Source: an uncultured Pseudomonadales bacterium
Lineage (GTDB): Bacteria > Pseudomonadota > Gammaproteobacteria > Pseudomonadales > Azotimanducaceae
Direction of reading: 5' to 3'
NCBI GenBank assembly: GCA_937775265.1
Contig: CALKBV010000008.1
Location: 62,001 to 126,000 of the forward strand
DNA: 64,000 nucleotides
The translations under genes were made by a program, and so were the position numbers. Positions 26,037 through 34,645 of this stretch are shown piece after piece. The notes beneath the pieces are model-generated. The model did no database searches and was not told where the DNA came from. It worked only from the letters and a program-made list of their open reading frames with translations. Each line of letters begins with the position of its first letter. Position 1 is the stretch's first letter.

Positions 26037-26050
26037 GGTAAGTACTTACC
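26037..26050. promoter_or_regulatory. perfect 14-bp palindrome upstream of the EF-hand/sigma operon
   Basis: GGTAAGTACTTACC is a perfect inverted repeat 91 bp upstream of the EF-hand start, in the only non-coding stretch before this operon. It has the size of a dimeric regulator operator. No regulator is assigned, and no convincing ECF -35/-10 pair was identified by eye. Confidence 0.45.
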
Positions 26051-26158
26051 TTTTCAGAAACTCGGCGTCACCTCCTACAATCGTTGAACAGGGCCACCAA
26101 GGTAGTTATCTTCCTCAGTCTTTACCTGATCGACGATACTGTTGGAATAAACCCACAT

Positions 26159-27670
26159 TCAAGCCGTCGAGAATCGCTCACGCAACAGGTTTTTCTGCAC
26201 CTTACCCATCGCATTACGCGGCAGACTCTCGATCACCTCCACTCGCTTGGGGACCTTAAAGTTGGCTAATTGTTTCTTACAGTGACTGATAACTTCATCG
26301 GCGTTGGGTGGATCACCGTTCCCAATAATCACCGCGACAACTGCTTCGCCGAAGTCGGCATCGGCGACACCAATGACAGCGGACTCATTGATACCGGCCA
26401 TGTCATCAATGACGAGTTCTATCTCTTTCGGATAAACGTTAAGGCCGCCAGTAATGATCATGTCTTTAGCGCGACCAACGATCGAGACATACCCATCGGG
26501 GTCGATCGTAGCCTTGTCGCCTGTGTTGAAAAATCCGTCGTCGGTAAAGTCCTCTACCGTTTTCTCTGGCATACGCCAGTAGCCGGGAAACACATTCGGG
26601 CCTTTTACCTGCAAGTTACCCGTCTCTCCAACAGCAAGATTCCCACCGAAGTCATCGACCACTCGAACAGCCACACCCGGCAGCGGTGGACCCACGGTAC
26701 CGGCACGTCGCTCGCCGTTAAGCGGGTTGGAAGTGTTCATTCCCGTCTCTGTCATGCCGTAGCGTTCCAGAATGGTATGTCCGGTACGGGATTTAAATTC
26801 AACAAAGGTTTCTGAAAGCAGAGGCGCGGAGCCTGAAACAAACAGGCGGATGTTAGAGCAACATTCTGACCCGAACTGTTCGTTTGCCAACAACCGGGTG
26901 TAATACGTTGGAACACCCATCATGACTGTACAATCTTGCATTGCGGCGATAGCGGCTTTATCGGAGAAACGACTGTGCCATGCCATGCTAGCGCCACACA
27001 TCAACACGCAACCAAGGCCGACAAATAGTCCATGCACATGGTAGATAGGCAGCATGTGCAGCAACCGGTCGGAAGCCGAAAAACCCCAGGTTTGAACCAA
27101 TGTTTCGGCATTCTTACGCAGGTTGTCGTGGCTCAACATGATACCTTTCGGCTGCCCTGTCGTGCCTGAGGAGTAAAGCAGGGCGGCCATTTCGTCGCCC
27201 TGGCACTGGGCCACACCCGCTTGCTCACTGGCGCCTGCCGCCTGCTGCATCAGAGTGCCTCCACCGTCAACATCGAGAGTCAGCAGTGCTTTTATTCCGT
27301 TTGCCGGAAGGATAGATTCAATAGTGGCCAGCGCATCACTGGCACAGATCACAATGGTTGGTTCTGCATTCTCAAGAAAGTATGCAAGTTCAGATGCTGT
27401 GTAAGCTGTGTTGAGCGGGTGGTAAACCAGCCCCGCACGCAGACAAGCTAGATAGAGGTACAAATTTTCCACCGATTTTTCAACCTGCACTGTGATCCTG
27501 TCGCCACGGCCAGCACCAAGTTGCAACAGCGTGTTCGCGATCCGCGCAGAAGCTTCGTCTGCCTGCAGGTAAGTGACTCCGCGACCGTCCACATCCGTTA
27601 GCAGTTGCGTATTCAAGTCAGCAGGAAAATGTTGCTGAAAATGGGCGTAGAGATTAGTGTTGCCGTTCAT
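26159..27670 (-). CDS. matB: malonyl-CoA synthetase
   Basis: This approximately 503-residue acyl-activating enzyme of the ANL superfamily makes malonyl-CoA from malonate, ATP and CoA. The P-loop is YSSGTTGQPKGIMLSH, followed by VSGSAPLL, the adenylate motif ERYGMTETGMNTSNP, FFNTGDKA, and the hinge GRAKDMIITGGLNVYPKEIE with the C-terminal catalytic Lys in NAMGKVQK. RYGMTETGMNTSNP and GERRAGTVGPPLPGV are characteristic of MatB rather than fatty-acid ligases. I chose ATG 27670 with GAGGAA upstream, matching usual MatB length. No malonyl-CoA decarboxylase or malonate transporter is adjacent. It sits 20 bp after a small putative lipoprotein gene. Confidence 0.9.
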   Translation of the reverse strand: MNGNTNLYAHFQQHFPADLNTQLLTDVDGRGVTYLQADEASARIANTLLQLGAGRGDRITVQVEKSVENLYLYLACLRAGLVYHPLNTAYTASELAYFLENAEPTIVICASDALATIESILPANGIKALLTLDVDGGGTLMQQAAGASEQAGVAQCQGDEMAALLYSSGTTGQPKGIMLSHDNLRKNAETLVQTWGFSASDRLLHMLPIYHVHGLFVGLGCVLMCGASMAWHSRFSDKAAIAAMQDCTVMMGVPTYYTRLLANEQFGSECCSNIRLFVSGSAPLLSETFVEFKSRTGHTILERYGMTETGMNTSNPLNGERRAGTVGPPLPGVAVRVVDDFGGNLAVGETGNLQVKGPNVFPGYWRMPEKTVEDFTDDGFFNTGDKATIDPDGYVSIVGRAKDMIITGGLNVYPKEIELVIDDMAGINESAVIGVADADFGEAVVAVIIGNGDPPNADEVISHCKKQLANFKVPKRVEVIESLPRNAMGKVQKNLLRERFSTA

Positions 27671-27689
27671 GCCAGTTGTTCCTCGTTTG

Positions 27690-27935
27690 TTAGACGCTGG
27701 TTTTATAACAGTTGAATATGGCCGGTGAATCCGGGCCACGATAAAATGTGCTGTACCTCTGGAGACCCGCATGTTCAGGCCAAGCCGCTACATTGGGTAA
27801 AACACCTTTAACCAGGTTGTACATCGTTGGACTATTGTTTGCTTTCAGTTCCTGGTGTTCGGCGCAAGACATCAGCAGCAGTATCGCCACCAGAACGCCA
27901 ACCAACTTTGAGCGACAAAGTGAAACAAAAATCAT
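27690..27935 (-). CDS. putative small lipoprotein
   Basis: This open frame of about 81 residues has a basic start (CRSKLVG), a hydrophobic stretch VLVAILLLMSC and a lipobox-like LLMSC followed by AEHQE, so it could be a lipoprotein. The rest has no recognised domain. It fits between purT (57 bp upstream) and matB (20 bp downstream) on the same strand, which supports it. The ribosome site is weak and a longer frame is also open, so the start is uncertain. Confidence 0.4.
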   Translation of the reverse strand: MIFVSLCRSKLVGVLVAILLLMSCAEHQELKANNSPTMYNLVKGVLPNVAAWPEHAGLQRYSTFYRGPDSPAIFNCYKTSV

Positions 27936-27991
27936 GTGGCCTGCCCGAGCAATAAATTTTTCTGGCATCCTCGTACCAGGCCCAACGTCGA

Positions 27992-29176
27992 CTACAAATC
28001 GACATCGACTGTCTGTGCACATTTATTCGCCATCTCTCGCGCTTGTTCAACGCTACCAGCATTGGCCAGCGCGACACCCATGCGGCGCCGACCTGAAACC
28101 TCTGGTTTGCCAAACAGGCGCAGTTGAGTATTTGGCACGGACAACGCCTTTTCCAGATTACCAAATTGTACATTTTGACTTTCCCCCGAGGCCAAAATGA
28201 CGCTCGAAGCACTGGCACCCAGTTGTTTTATCTGCGGAATGGGTAAATCAAGAATGGCCCTGGCGTGCAGTGCAAACTCGGACAGATCCTGTGACACAAG
28301 GGTAACTAGACCTGTATCGTGCGGGCGTGGAGACACTTCGCTAAATATCACTTCATCACCTTTGATAAAAAGCTCCACGCCAAACAGTCCCTTGCCACCA
28401 AGTGCATTGGTGACCCGCTCTGCCATCTGCTGGGATGCCTGCAACGCTGCTTCGCTCATTGGCTGCGGTTGCCAGCTTTCCTGGTAGTCACCGCCTTCTT
28501 GTCGATGCCCGATGGGGGCACAAAATGAAGTGCCATCCCGATGCCTGACAGTGAGTAACGTGATCTCGAAATCAAAATCGACAAACCCTTCGATGATCAC
28601 CTTACCCTTCCCTGCACGGCCGCCTTGCTGGGCATAATCCCAGGCATCTGTGATTTCCGAGTCATCCCGCACGAGAGATTGCCCTTTTCCCGAGGAACTC
28701 ATGATAGGTTTAATGATGCAAGGCAGACCGATCCTGCCAATGGCATCCAAATACTCCTGCCTGGTTTGGGCAAACTCATAGGCGCTGGTTTTCAGGCCAA
28801 GCTCCTCAGCAGCAAGTCGACGGATGCCTTCCCTGTTCATGGTTAACTGCGCAGCCTTGGCTGTCGGGATGACAGTGAATCCCTCATGTTCAAGTTCAGC
28901 CAACGTATCTGTCGCTATGGCCTCGATTTCCGGCACAATCAAGTCTGGTTTTTCCGACTCAATAACACCCCTTAATGCCGCGCCGTCCAGCATACTGATG
29001 ACATGTGATCGATGGGCTACCTGCATGGCAGGTGCATTCTTGTATCGATCTACGGCGATGACTTCAACGCCCAGGCGCTGAAGTTCGATCGCGACTTCTT
29101 TGCCAAGTTCTCCCGACCCACACAGCAGCACTTTCTTTGCGCGCTGGCTTAGCGGCGTACCAATTTTCACTGACAT
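27992..29176 (-). CDS. purT: formate-dependent phosphoribosylglycinamide formyltransferase
   Basis: This 394-residue ATP-grasp enzyme makes formyl-GAR from GAR, formate and ATP in purine synthesis. The N-terminal [20 protein letters not shown], then [10 protein letters not shown], the ATP-binding [15 protein letters not shown] and the metal-binding [13 protein letters not shown] identify PurT. Length equals the E. coli enzyme. It is a housekeeping gene followed on the same strand by the small lipoprotein and matB; no functional link is obvious. Confidence 0.95.
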   Translation of the reverse strand: MSVKIGTPLSQRAKKVLLCGSGELGKEVAIELQRLGVEVIAVDRYKNAPAMQVAHRSHVISMLDGAALRGVIESEKPDLIVPEIEAIATDTLAELEHEGFTVIPTAKAAQLTMNREGIRRLAAEELGLKTSAYEFAQTRQEYLDAIGRIGLPCIIKPIMSSSGKGQSLVRDDSEITDAWDYAQQGGRAGKGKVIIEGFVDFDFEITLLTVRHRDGTSFCAPIGHRQEGGDYQESWQPQPMSEAALQASQQMAERVTNALGGKGLFGVELFIKGDEVIFSEVSPRPHDTGLVTLVSQDLSEFALHARAILDLPIPQIKQLGASASSVILASGESQNVQFGNLEKALSVPNTQLRLFGKPEVSGRRRMGVALANAGSVEQAREMANKCAQTVDVDL

Positions 29177-29299
29177 AAGGTGGTTATTCTTGTTTATTTA
29201 AAGAGTTTCAATGTTATCAAACAGCAGAACCACACCCCAACCGATTTTTGTATAATCAATTTCCCTTGCCATCTTATCTATCTAGTCATGGAGTTGAAT

Positions 29300-29920
29300 A
29301 TGACCAACCTGCTTTACATCAATGCATCCCCAAGAGGCGACCTCTCTGCCGCAAATCAGGCAGCCCTCATTTTCACCGACGCTCTAGCCGACTCTGTACA
29401 AGTCAATCGGCTGGATTTGTTTGAAGCAAAGTTGCCAGAAGTCACGCTGGAGATAACTGCCGCAAAAATGAAATTCGCCATGGGACTAGATCTTAACGAA
29501 GAAGAAGCAAGACAATGGACAGCCATCACAAATTTAGTCAGACAGTTTGTGGAAGCTGATGGTTATCTGTTTACCATCCCCATGTGGAATTTCAGCATTC
29601 CCTATAAGCTAAAGCAGTACATTGACCTGATTACTCACCCCGGTCTGACTTTCATAAGCGACGAGAATGGACCAAGGGGGCTGGCTTCCGGCCGGGCAAC
29701 GTTGATCTATTCCCGCGGTGGAGACTACAGTCCAACAGATGGCAAGCCTGATCCATTCGACTTCCAGTCACCCTACATGAATGCCTGGGCCCGGCTGGTC
29801 GGTCTGGACCCAGTTTCAGATGTCCCGGTACAAAAAACAATGGCAGGGCCTGATGCATTGAACGAGACGCTCGACGCGCAAAAGAGCCAACTTACCGTCC
29901 TCGCCAAAGAGATGGGATGA
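29300..29920 (+). CDS. azoR: FMN-dependent NADH-azoreductase
   Basis: This 206-residue flavodoxin-like reductase has INASPRGDLSAANQAA binding the FMN phosphate, the TIPMWNFSIPYKLKQYID loop and IYSRGGDYSP near the flavin ring. It reduces quinones and azo dyes with NADH. I chose the ATG at 29300 because GGAG lies six bases upstream; an earlier in-frame ATG would add a non-conserved extension. It is divergent from purT. Confidence 0.9.
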   Translation: MTNLLYINASPRGDLSAANQAALIFTDALADSVQVNRLDLFEAKLPEVTLEITAAKMKFAMGLDLNEEEARQWTAITNLVRQFVEADGYLFTIPMWNFSIPYKLKQYIDLITHPGLTFISDENGPRGLASGRATLIYSRGGDYSPTDGKPDPFDFQSPYMNAWARLVGLDPVSDVPVQKTMAGPDALNETLDAQKSQLTVLAKEMG

Positions 29921-30041
29921 ACGATTATTAACTGCCGCTAACTTCTCTGCGATGCCTGGGTAGAAAGGCGAGGGCTTTTCCCCAGACTTCCGCAAGTTTA
30001 GATCGTACGAGTGAAGAAACGGCACCTGGCCACGCTCTGCT

Positions 30042-30911
30042 TCAGCCAATAATGGTTTCATCATTTTCAGCGATCACCGTGTTCTCGATGTAACCCAACT
30101 TTTCGATCTCAACACGAACAACATCGCCAACTTTCATAAACGAGGGTGGCTTCATGGCAACCCCGACACCGCCCGGCGTACCCATGAACAGAACATCACC
30201 GACATCAAGCGTGAATGACTTACTAAGATGCGCAATCGCATCGAAGCAGTTGAAGATCAGGTGTCTGGTGTTGGATTTTTGGCGCTGCTCACCATTCACC
30301 GTCGCTAGAATATCAAGATCATGGGGATCACCGACTTCATCGGGTGTTACGAGCCATGGTCCCATTGGTCCATGCGTATCGAATGATTTCCCAATCTGGA
30401 AGGTAGGCACACGAAGCTGCCAGTCACGCACGCTGACATCGTTTCCACAGAAATAACCACCTATAACCTCATGTGCTCGTTCAGTCGGAACATGCTTACA
30501 GCGTTTGCCGATGACCAGGCAAAGCTCGGCCTCATAGTCGAGCTGGTCCGAGACCACGGGCAGGTTAATGTCTGCATAGGGGCCGTTGGCGCAGTTTCTT
30601 TGTTTGTTGAACCACATCTGAAACTCGGGTTTTTCAAAACCAGTTTCAGCGATGTGATCACCGTAGTTAAGACCAATGGCAAGTATTTTACCGGGCAGCG
30701 GAACGGGTGCGTGCAGCATGACAGAAGACAGGGGCAATCCCGATTTTCCCGTTGTCGCCGCCTCGATAGCATCGTTATCAATCCCGGCTTCAAGCAGCGA
30801 CGTCATATCTCCCTCAATGCCATTGTCCACAAGTGGAACAATTTTATTATCGAGGACGAGGCCGACTCTTAGTGCGACGTCTTCAGGTGTCGAATAGGTG
30901 GCAAGTTTCAT
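30042..30911 (-). CDS. fumarylacetoacetate hydrolase family protein
   Basis: In this 289-residue protein the FAH-fold core begins at GKILAIGLNYGDH (about 74-86). Metal ligands lie in the DYEAELCLVIGK segment, and NDVSVRDWQ, SFDTHGPMGPW and GTPGGVGV are family hallmarks. Members hydrolyse or isomerise C-C bonds in beta-diketone-like acids at the end of aromatic pathways. GGAG precedes the ATG. Its position beside a TetR regulator and the aromatic-type oxygenase genes at 31.7-34.2 kb suggests handling of a ring-cleavage product. Confidence 0.87.
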   Translation of the reverse strand: MKLATYSTPEDVALRVGLVLDNKIVPLVDNGIEGDMTSLLEAGIDNDAIEAATTGKSGLPLSSVMLHAPVPLPGKILAIGLNYGDHIAETGFEKPEFQMWFNKQRNCANGPYADINLPVVSDQLDYEAELCLVIGKRCKHVPTERAHEVIGGYFCGNDVSVRDWQLRVPTFQIGKSFDTHGPMGPWLVTPDEVGDPHDLDILATVNGEQRQKSNTRHLIFNCFDAIAHLSKSFTLDVGDVLFMGTPGGVGVAMKPPSFMKVGDVVRVEIEKLGYIENTVIAENDETIIG

Positions 30912-31016
30912 CGTATTCTTCTCCTCAGTGTTCGCTAAATATACGTCTGAATATTTGTTAGCAGGGTGCTGCGCATACTGGAAAAGAACGGTATCTATAA
31001 GCTTCCTGGGCGCTGT

Positions 31017-31679
31017 TCATTCCAACTCTAGCAAAGGTAGGTTGGCAATTCGCTCAGCTTCTTGCGACTCGAGACCTACCACCCGAAGAAACATTTCAAT
31101 CATATGGTCAATCGTTCTGTTCGGATCCGATGAGTCAAAGCTGGCCAGCAACCCATTCACGAAGCCACCCAACATATAACTTGAGGCTATGGTTAACTCC
31201 GGGACCTTGAACCTACCAGACAGTAAACCGCGACCAAAGTTCCGGGCACCAAACCGCCCGATCGCCTGTCGCATATCATCAACCGGCACACCTGAGTGCT
31301 GCAGAAACCAACGCCAAAGCGGGTCCGCCACAATAACCCTCGCCATGTGTCGCGATGAGCTGGCGAGCACGATAGCAGGATCATCGACATCACTCACCCG
31401 CTGCTGAATGATTTCATCCCAACGCACGGCCTGCTGTTCAACAATCGGGATGAGCACTTCGTATTTCGATTTGAAATGCAGGTAAAAGGTACCATGACCA
31501 ATATCCGCAGCATCGGTGATGTCCTGGATAGTAATTTCATCAATGGGTCGACTTCTCATCAGGGACTCTGCCTGACTGACAATACGGTCCCGTGTATCCC
31601 GGCGCTTGCGCTTAGCGCGAGACAGCCTATTCGGCTCATCACTAACGGCTAAAGTTCTTGCGTTTGCTAGCTTGGACAT
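31017..31679 (-). CDS. TetR-family transcriptional regulator
   Basis: This approximately 220-residue protein has an N-terminal HTH from RDRIVSQAESLM through EITIQDITDAADIGHGTFYLHF, where DIGHGTFYLHF is the recognition helix, and then a ligand-binding helical domain. The first Met of a longer frame is GTG; the ATG at 31679 with GGA upstream fits the family. It is divergent from the flavoprotein remnant and the dioxygenase and likely represses them and/or the FAH gene that follows on its strand. Confidence 0.88.
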   Translation of the reverse strand: MSKLANARTLAVSDEPNRLSRAKRKRRDTRDRIVSQAESLMRSRPIDEITIQDITDAADIGHGTFYLHFKSKYEVLIPIVEQQAVRWDEIIQQRVSDVDDPAIVLASSSRHMARVIVADPLWRWFLQHSGVPVDDMRQAIGRFGARNFGRGLLSGRFKVPELTIASSYMLGGFVNGLLASFDSSDPNRTIDHMIEMFLRVVGLESQEAERIANLPLLELE

Positions 31680-31732
31680 AGCGATTCCGGGTGCTTGAAA
31701 CGAATTCACTGACTGTAGTCAATGACTTCTAA

Positions 31733-32104
31733 TCAAACAAGAATGGTTCAGTCTACGACCTGATCATCATCGGCTTTGGCCCCGCTGGCTGTAACGCAGC
31801 AATAATGATGGCTGAGGCTGGATTGAAGGTCGCTGTGGTCAAACGGTCTGAATCAACTCGATATAGGAGTAGTATCCCTTTTGGGCTTGCGGGCCTGTCG
31901 ACGGTCCGCGGTCGATTTGATCCGCTGTTCGAGCAGTTTGAAGGCGCGATTGTTCGTCGAGACCGACTGGTGTTTGGGCATACCGATGAATCCAACAGCG
32001 TTGACGATCTGGTAGCGAAACTTGCGAAAAAAATTGGCATTAACAAACGATATTACACACTAACGAAGAGGCTAAAGAGCCTGATAATAGGAGGAATGAG
32101 CTGA
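31733..32104 (+). pseudogene. internally deleted group A flavin monooxygenase (MhpA-like)
   Basis: The frame is open for about 123 codons after TAA. It starts with YDLIIIGFGPAGCNAA (FAD Rossmann fold), then RSESTRYRS, which matches the N-terminus of 3-(3-hydroxyphenyl)propionate hydroxylase-type enzymes. It jumps directly into RGRFDPLFEQFEGAIV and RRDRLVFGHTDES, which look like the thioredoxin-like C-terminal domain of the same family. The roughly 400 residues between, including the DG and GD motifs, are gone without loss of frame. No ATG, GTG or TTG precedes the Rossmann motif. The stop overlaps the ATG of the dioxygenase (TGATGA), so the original gene was translationally coupled to it. Confidence 0.75.
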
Positions 32105-32628
32105 TGAAACTTAGCTGGTCACACGTAGTACTGAACGTAAGAGACGAAAAGAAAATTCTGGACTTCTACACCGAAACGCTTGGGTTTAACGTCAGCGACA
32201 GCGGCCCAGTCACAAAAAACGGGCCTAACATTATTTTCATGAGCCAGAACAAGGATGAGCATCACCAACTCGCGATTGTTTCCGCGCGAAAGGACGAGGA
32301 CACATCCACTTCACTGAACCACCTGGCTTTTCGTGTCGAGTCTTTCGACGATGTGAAAACGCTTCACAGCAAACTGGCATCAGCCGGTGTCAACGTATTA
32401 CCATTATCCCACGGCAACACCCTGTCTCTCTATTTCAGCGATCCTGAAGGCAACGGCCTTGAGGTCTTCTGGGATACGCCCTGGCATGTCGCTCAACCTG
32501 AAGGCATCCTCTGGGATACCAGCCTTAACCAGGCAGAGGCGCTGGCTTGGGTGGAAGAGACTTTCAGCAACAAGCCCGCCTTCAGCAAGCGCGAAGATGC
32601 GAATGGCGACTGGATTAACAGACCCTGA
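32104..32628 (+). CDS. VOC protein, small type I extradiol dioxygenase-like
   Basis: This 174-residue protein has two beta-alpha-beta-beta-beta modules. Likely metal ligands are His7 (SHVVL), His73 (LNHLAF) and Glu120 (GNGLEVFWD), and the first module also has His53/His54. The pattern DPEGNGLEVFWD is typical of single-unit extradiol ring-cleavage enzymes related to biphenyl-diol dioxygenases, though glyoxalase-like proteins share it. Its ATG overlaps the stop of the deleted flavin hydroxylase: hydroxylase plus extradiol dioxygenase is a classic ring-cleavage pair. It appears intact. Confidence 0.78.
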   Translation: MKLSWSHVVLNVRDEKKILDFYTETLGFNVSDSGPVTKNGPNIIFMSQNKDEHHQLAIVSARKDEDTSTSLNHLAFRVESFDDVKTLHSKLASAGVNVLPLSHGNTLSLYFSDPEGNGLEVFWDTPWHVAQPEGILWDTSLNQAEALAWVEETFSNKPAFSKREDANGDWINRP

Positions 32629-32678
32629 ACCAGCTCATCGATGCCAGTGCTGACTGTAACGGAGCTTCCCAGGCCATA

Positions 32679-32714
32679 ATCTCTGTATTTAAAACATAGA
32701 TCTCTGTATTTAAA
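32679..32714. repeat. 15-bp direct repeat spaced 21 bp, upstream of the group D monooxygenase
   Basis: ATCTCTGTATTTAAA occurs exactly at 32679-32693 and 32700-32714. The 21-bp period equals two helical turns, which would put two protein-binding sites on the same DNA face. It lies in the approximately 290-bp gap before the monooxygenase start at 32921. It is also AT-rich and could contribute promoter elements. Confidence 0.6.
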
Positions 32715-32920
32715 CCAAGCCCCAAGTTTAGGCAACGGTTCCCGTTTTTCACGAAATTTCATTCCACTTTTTCCGTTAATAAACCAACATGCACACCAAT
32801 AATTTAGGTAGTGCTTGCTGATACCTGAAGGCATGATTAACAAGAGGCCTGAAGAATCCCTTGCATCACGCGACAGCGCAAACAAGCCCACCACCCAATG
32901 CCCCCCGGAGACAAACGGAA

Positions 32921-34153
32921 ATGGTTCGAGCAGAAATTATAGAACGTCAAAAAGAGATTTCAAAAACACCCGCTCTGGATCGCATCGCCGCAATGAAGGA
33001 ATCACTAATAGCTGCAGGCGACGAAGCCCAGCAGCTTCGACATCTCCCGGCCTGGGCTTCGAAAGAGATGGCAGACCAAGGGCTCTACCGTTTTGCGCTA
33101 CCGACCGAACTTGGTGGCGAAAACCTTCGAGCCCGCGAACAGATCGAAATCATTGAGGCCGTTTCCGCCATTGACGGATCGGTTGGCTGGTGCACCCAGA
33201 TATCTTCTGAGATCAACGCCCTGGTGATCCGTCGTATGGACCCTGCCCTGGCAGACAAAATCTTCGACGACTGGGATGCTCTAGTGTGTTCTGGACATGG
33301 TCCCGCCAACGGCCCCACTCCCGGTCGAGGCGCCCAACAGGATGGCGACGGTTGGCGTTTGAACTACCAGGGTTCATTCGCTAGTGGCTGCCATAACGCG
33401 AACTGGAACTTCCTGATGGGAGCGATGACCGTCGACGAGACCACTGGCAAACCTGCGCAGGCATCCTATATGGTGCCCCTCGGCGACTTCGAGATTATCG
33501 ATACCTGGGATACGGGAGGAATGCGCGGTTCCGGCAGCCACGATGTGCGGATGACTGATTGTTATGTTCCGCCCGAGCACCTTCTTCCTTTTCGGTCCCT
33601 GGCACCCAGCGAGATCTGGGCGAACCCGACATACAGGAACCCAACTCATGCTGTCTATAACAAAGCCGCGGTTGCGCTGGGTGTCTGCCGCGGGGCCATC
33701 GATACATTTATTGAACTGGCGCAAGAGAAAACACCATGGGGCTCGGTCTCGACGCTCAGAGACCAACCCCAGATTCAATACCGGATTGGTGAAGCCCAGG
33801 CAACACTGCTGGCAGCTCGGTCATTTGTGATGGAAACCCAGGATCGTCTGGAGGAGCATCTTGGGCCACTCCCTGAAAATGGCGGACGACTGTCCCCGGA
33901 ATGGGAATACTTCTGGCCGGCGTTGCTGGCTTGCGCACATGCTGCACAATCTACCAGGAAAGTTGTCGGCATGATCAATAACACAGCGGGCACAACGGGC
34001 AGCAGAATGGACAGTCCGCTTGAGCGTCAGCTACGGGATGCACAACAAGCCGCTAACCATGCGCTCATCTCCTATCGACACTACGAGGAATTGGGAAAAA
34101 CGTTCGTCGGACACAAGCAACCGGCGGGTTACATGGAACTCTCCCGGGCATGA
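32921..34153 (+). CDS. acyl-CoA-dehydrogenase-fold flavin monooxygenase (HsaA/HpaB group D-like)
   Basis: This approximately 410-residue protein has the acyl-CoA dehydrogenase fold but the motif set of the oxygenase components of two-component hydroxylases: LPTELGGENLRAREQIEI, SVGWCTQIS, GSFASGC, DTGGMRGSGSHDV and AGTTGSRMDSPLERQ. Such enzymes hydroxylate phenolic rings using reduced flavin supplied by a reductase. The start is taken as ATG 32921 with GGAG upstream; a TTG 60 bases earlier is in frame. The adjacent dioxygenase fits. No reductase is adjacent, but one of the DIM6/NTAB type is at 61411. Confidence 0.83.
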   Translation: MVRAEIIERQKEISKTPALDRIAAMKESLIAAGDEAQQLRHLPAWASKEMADQGLYRFALPTELGGENLRAREQIEIIEAVSAIDGSVGWCTQISSEINALVIRRMDPALADKIFDDWDALVCSGHGPANGPTPGRGAQQDGDGWRLNYQGSFASGCHNANWNFLMGAMTVDETTGKPAQASYMVPLGDFEIIDTWDTGGMRGSGSHDVRMTDCYVPPEHLLPFRSLAPSEIWANPTYRNPTHAVYNKAAVALGVCRGAIDTFIELAQEKTPWGSVSTLRDQPQIQYRIGEAQATLLAARSFVMETQDRLEEHLGPLPENGGRLSPEWEYFWPALLACAHAAQSTRKVVGMINNTAGTTGSRMDSPLERQLRDAQQAANHALISYRHYEELGKTFVGHKQPAGYMELSRA

Positions 34154-34174
34154 TGCACGGCCAAGCATTAAGAG

Positions 34175-34204
34175 TTGACGTTAACGTAAACGTTAGGCTA
34201 CGAT
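34175..34204 (+). promoter_or_regulatory. MerR-type promoter of liuR, probably leaderless
   Basis: The -35 TTGACG (34175-34180) and -10 TACGAT (34199-34204) are separated by 18 bp, longer than usual, as in MerR-controlled promoters. The spacer holds the inverted repeat TAACGT-AA-ACGTTA (34182-34195). Transcription would start near 34211, two or three bases before the ATG at 34214, and no Shine-Dalgarno sequence exists there. Confidence 0.6.
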
Positions 34205-34213
34205 TCGTTCCCT

Positions 34214-34609
34214 ATGAGCAGTCAATATTCCATACGCGAATTATCACAGGAATTCGATGTCACCACTCGAACCCTACGCTTCTATGAAGAGAAAGGTCTC
34301 CTCTCGCCCGCGCGGTCTGGCCAGAACAGGACTTATTCAGCAACTGACAGGGCTCGACTGATACTGATCCTCCGCGGTAAAACATTGGGGCTATCTCTCG
34401 AGCAAAGTACAGACCTGATTGCCATGTATGACCCGGCCTCTAACAATAAAAGGCAGCTCGAAACCCTCATCGAAAAAATTCAATCACGAAGACATCAACT
34501 CGAAGCTCAAAAGCACGAACTCGAACGTATGATCGTTGACCTGGAATCATGGGAAGAACGCACTAGCACCGCAATGGAAAATAAAGAGAAGTCAAAAAAA
34601 GTTAACTGA
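34214..34609 (+). CDS. liuR: MerR-family regulator of leucine/isovalerate catabolism
   Basis: This 131-residue protein has an N-terminal winged HTH with YSIRELSQEFDVTTRTLRFY and EEKGLLSPARSG, then a long coiled coil (KRQLETLIEKIQSRRHQ to ELERMIVDLE) for dimerisation, and a Lys-rich tail. No metal-binding Cys is seen, consistent with LiuR. It precedes the isovaleryl-CoA dehydrogenase gene by 36 bp on the same strand, the standard liuR position. Autoregulation is suggested by the inverted repeat in its own promoter. Confidence 0.9.
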   Translation: MSSQYSIRELSQEFDVTTRTLRFYEEKGLLSPARSGQNRTYSATDRARLILILRGKTLGLSLEQSTDLIAMYDPASNNKRQLETLIEKIQSRRHQLEAQKHELERMIVDLESWEERTSTAMENKEKSKKVN

Positions 34610-34645
34610 TATTTCCACCCACAAAAATCATTGGGAAGAACATTA

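Noticed and set aside
29816-30064. 82-residue minus-strand frame between azoR and the FAH gene
   Set aside because: Overlaps the end of the azoreductase on the opposite strand and the 3' end of the FAH gene; no signature.
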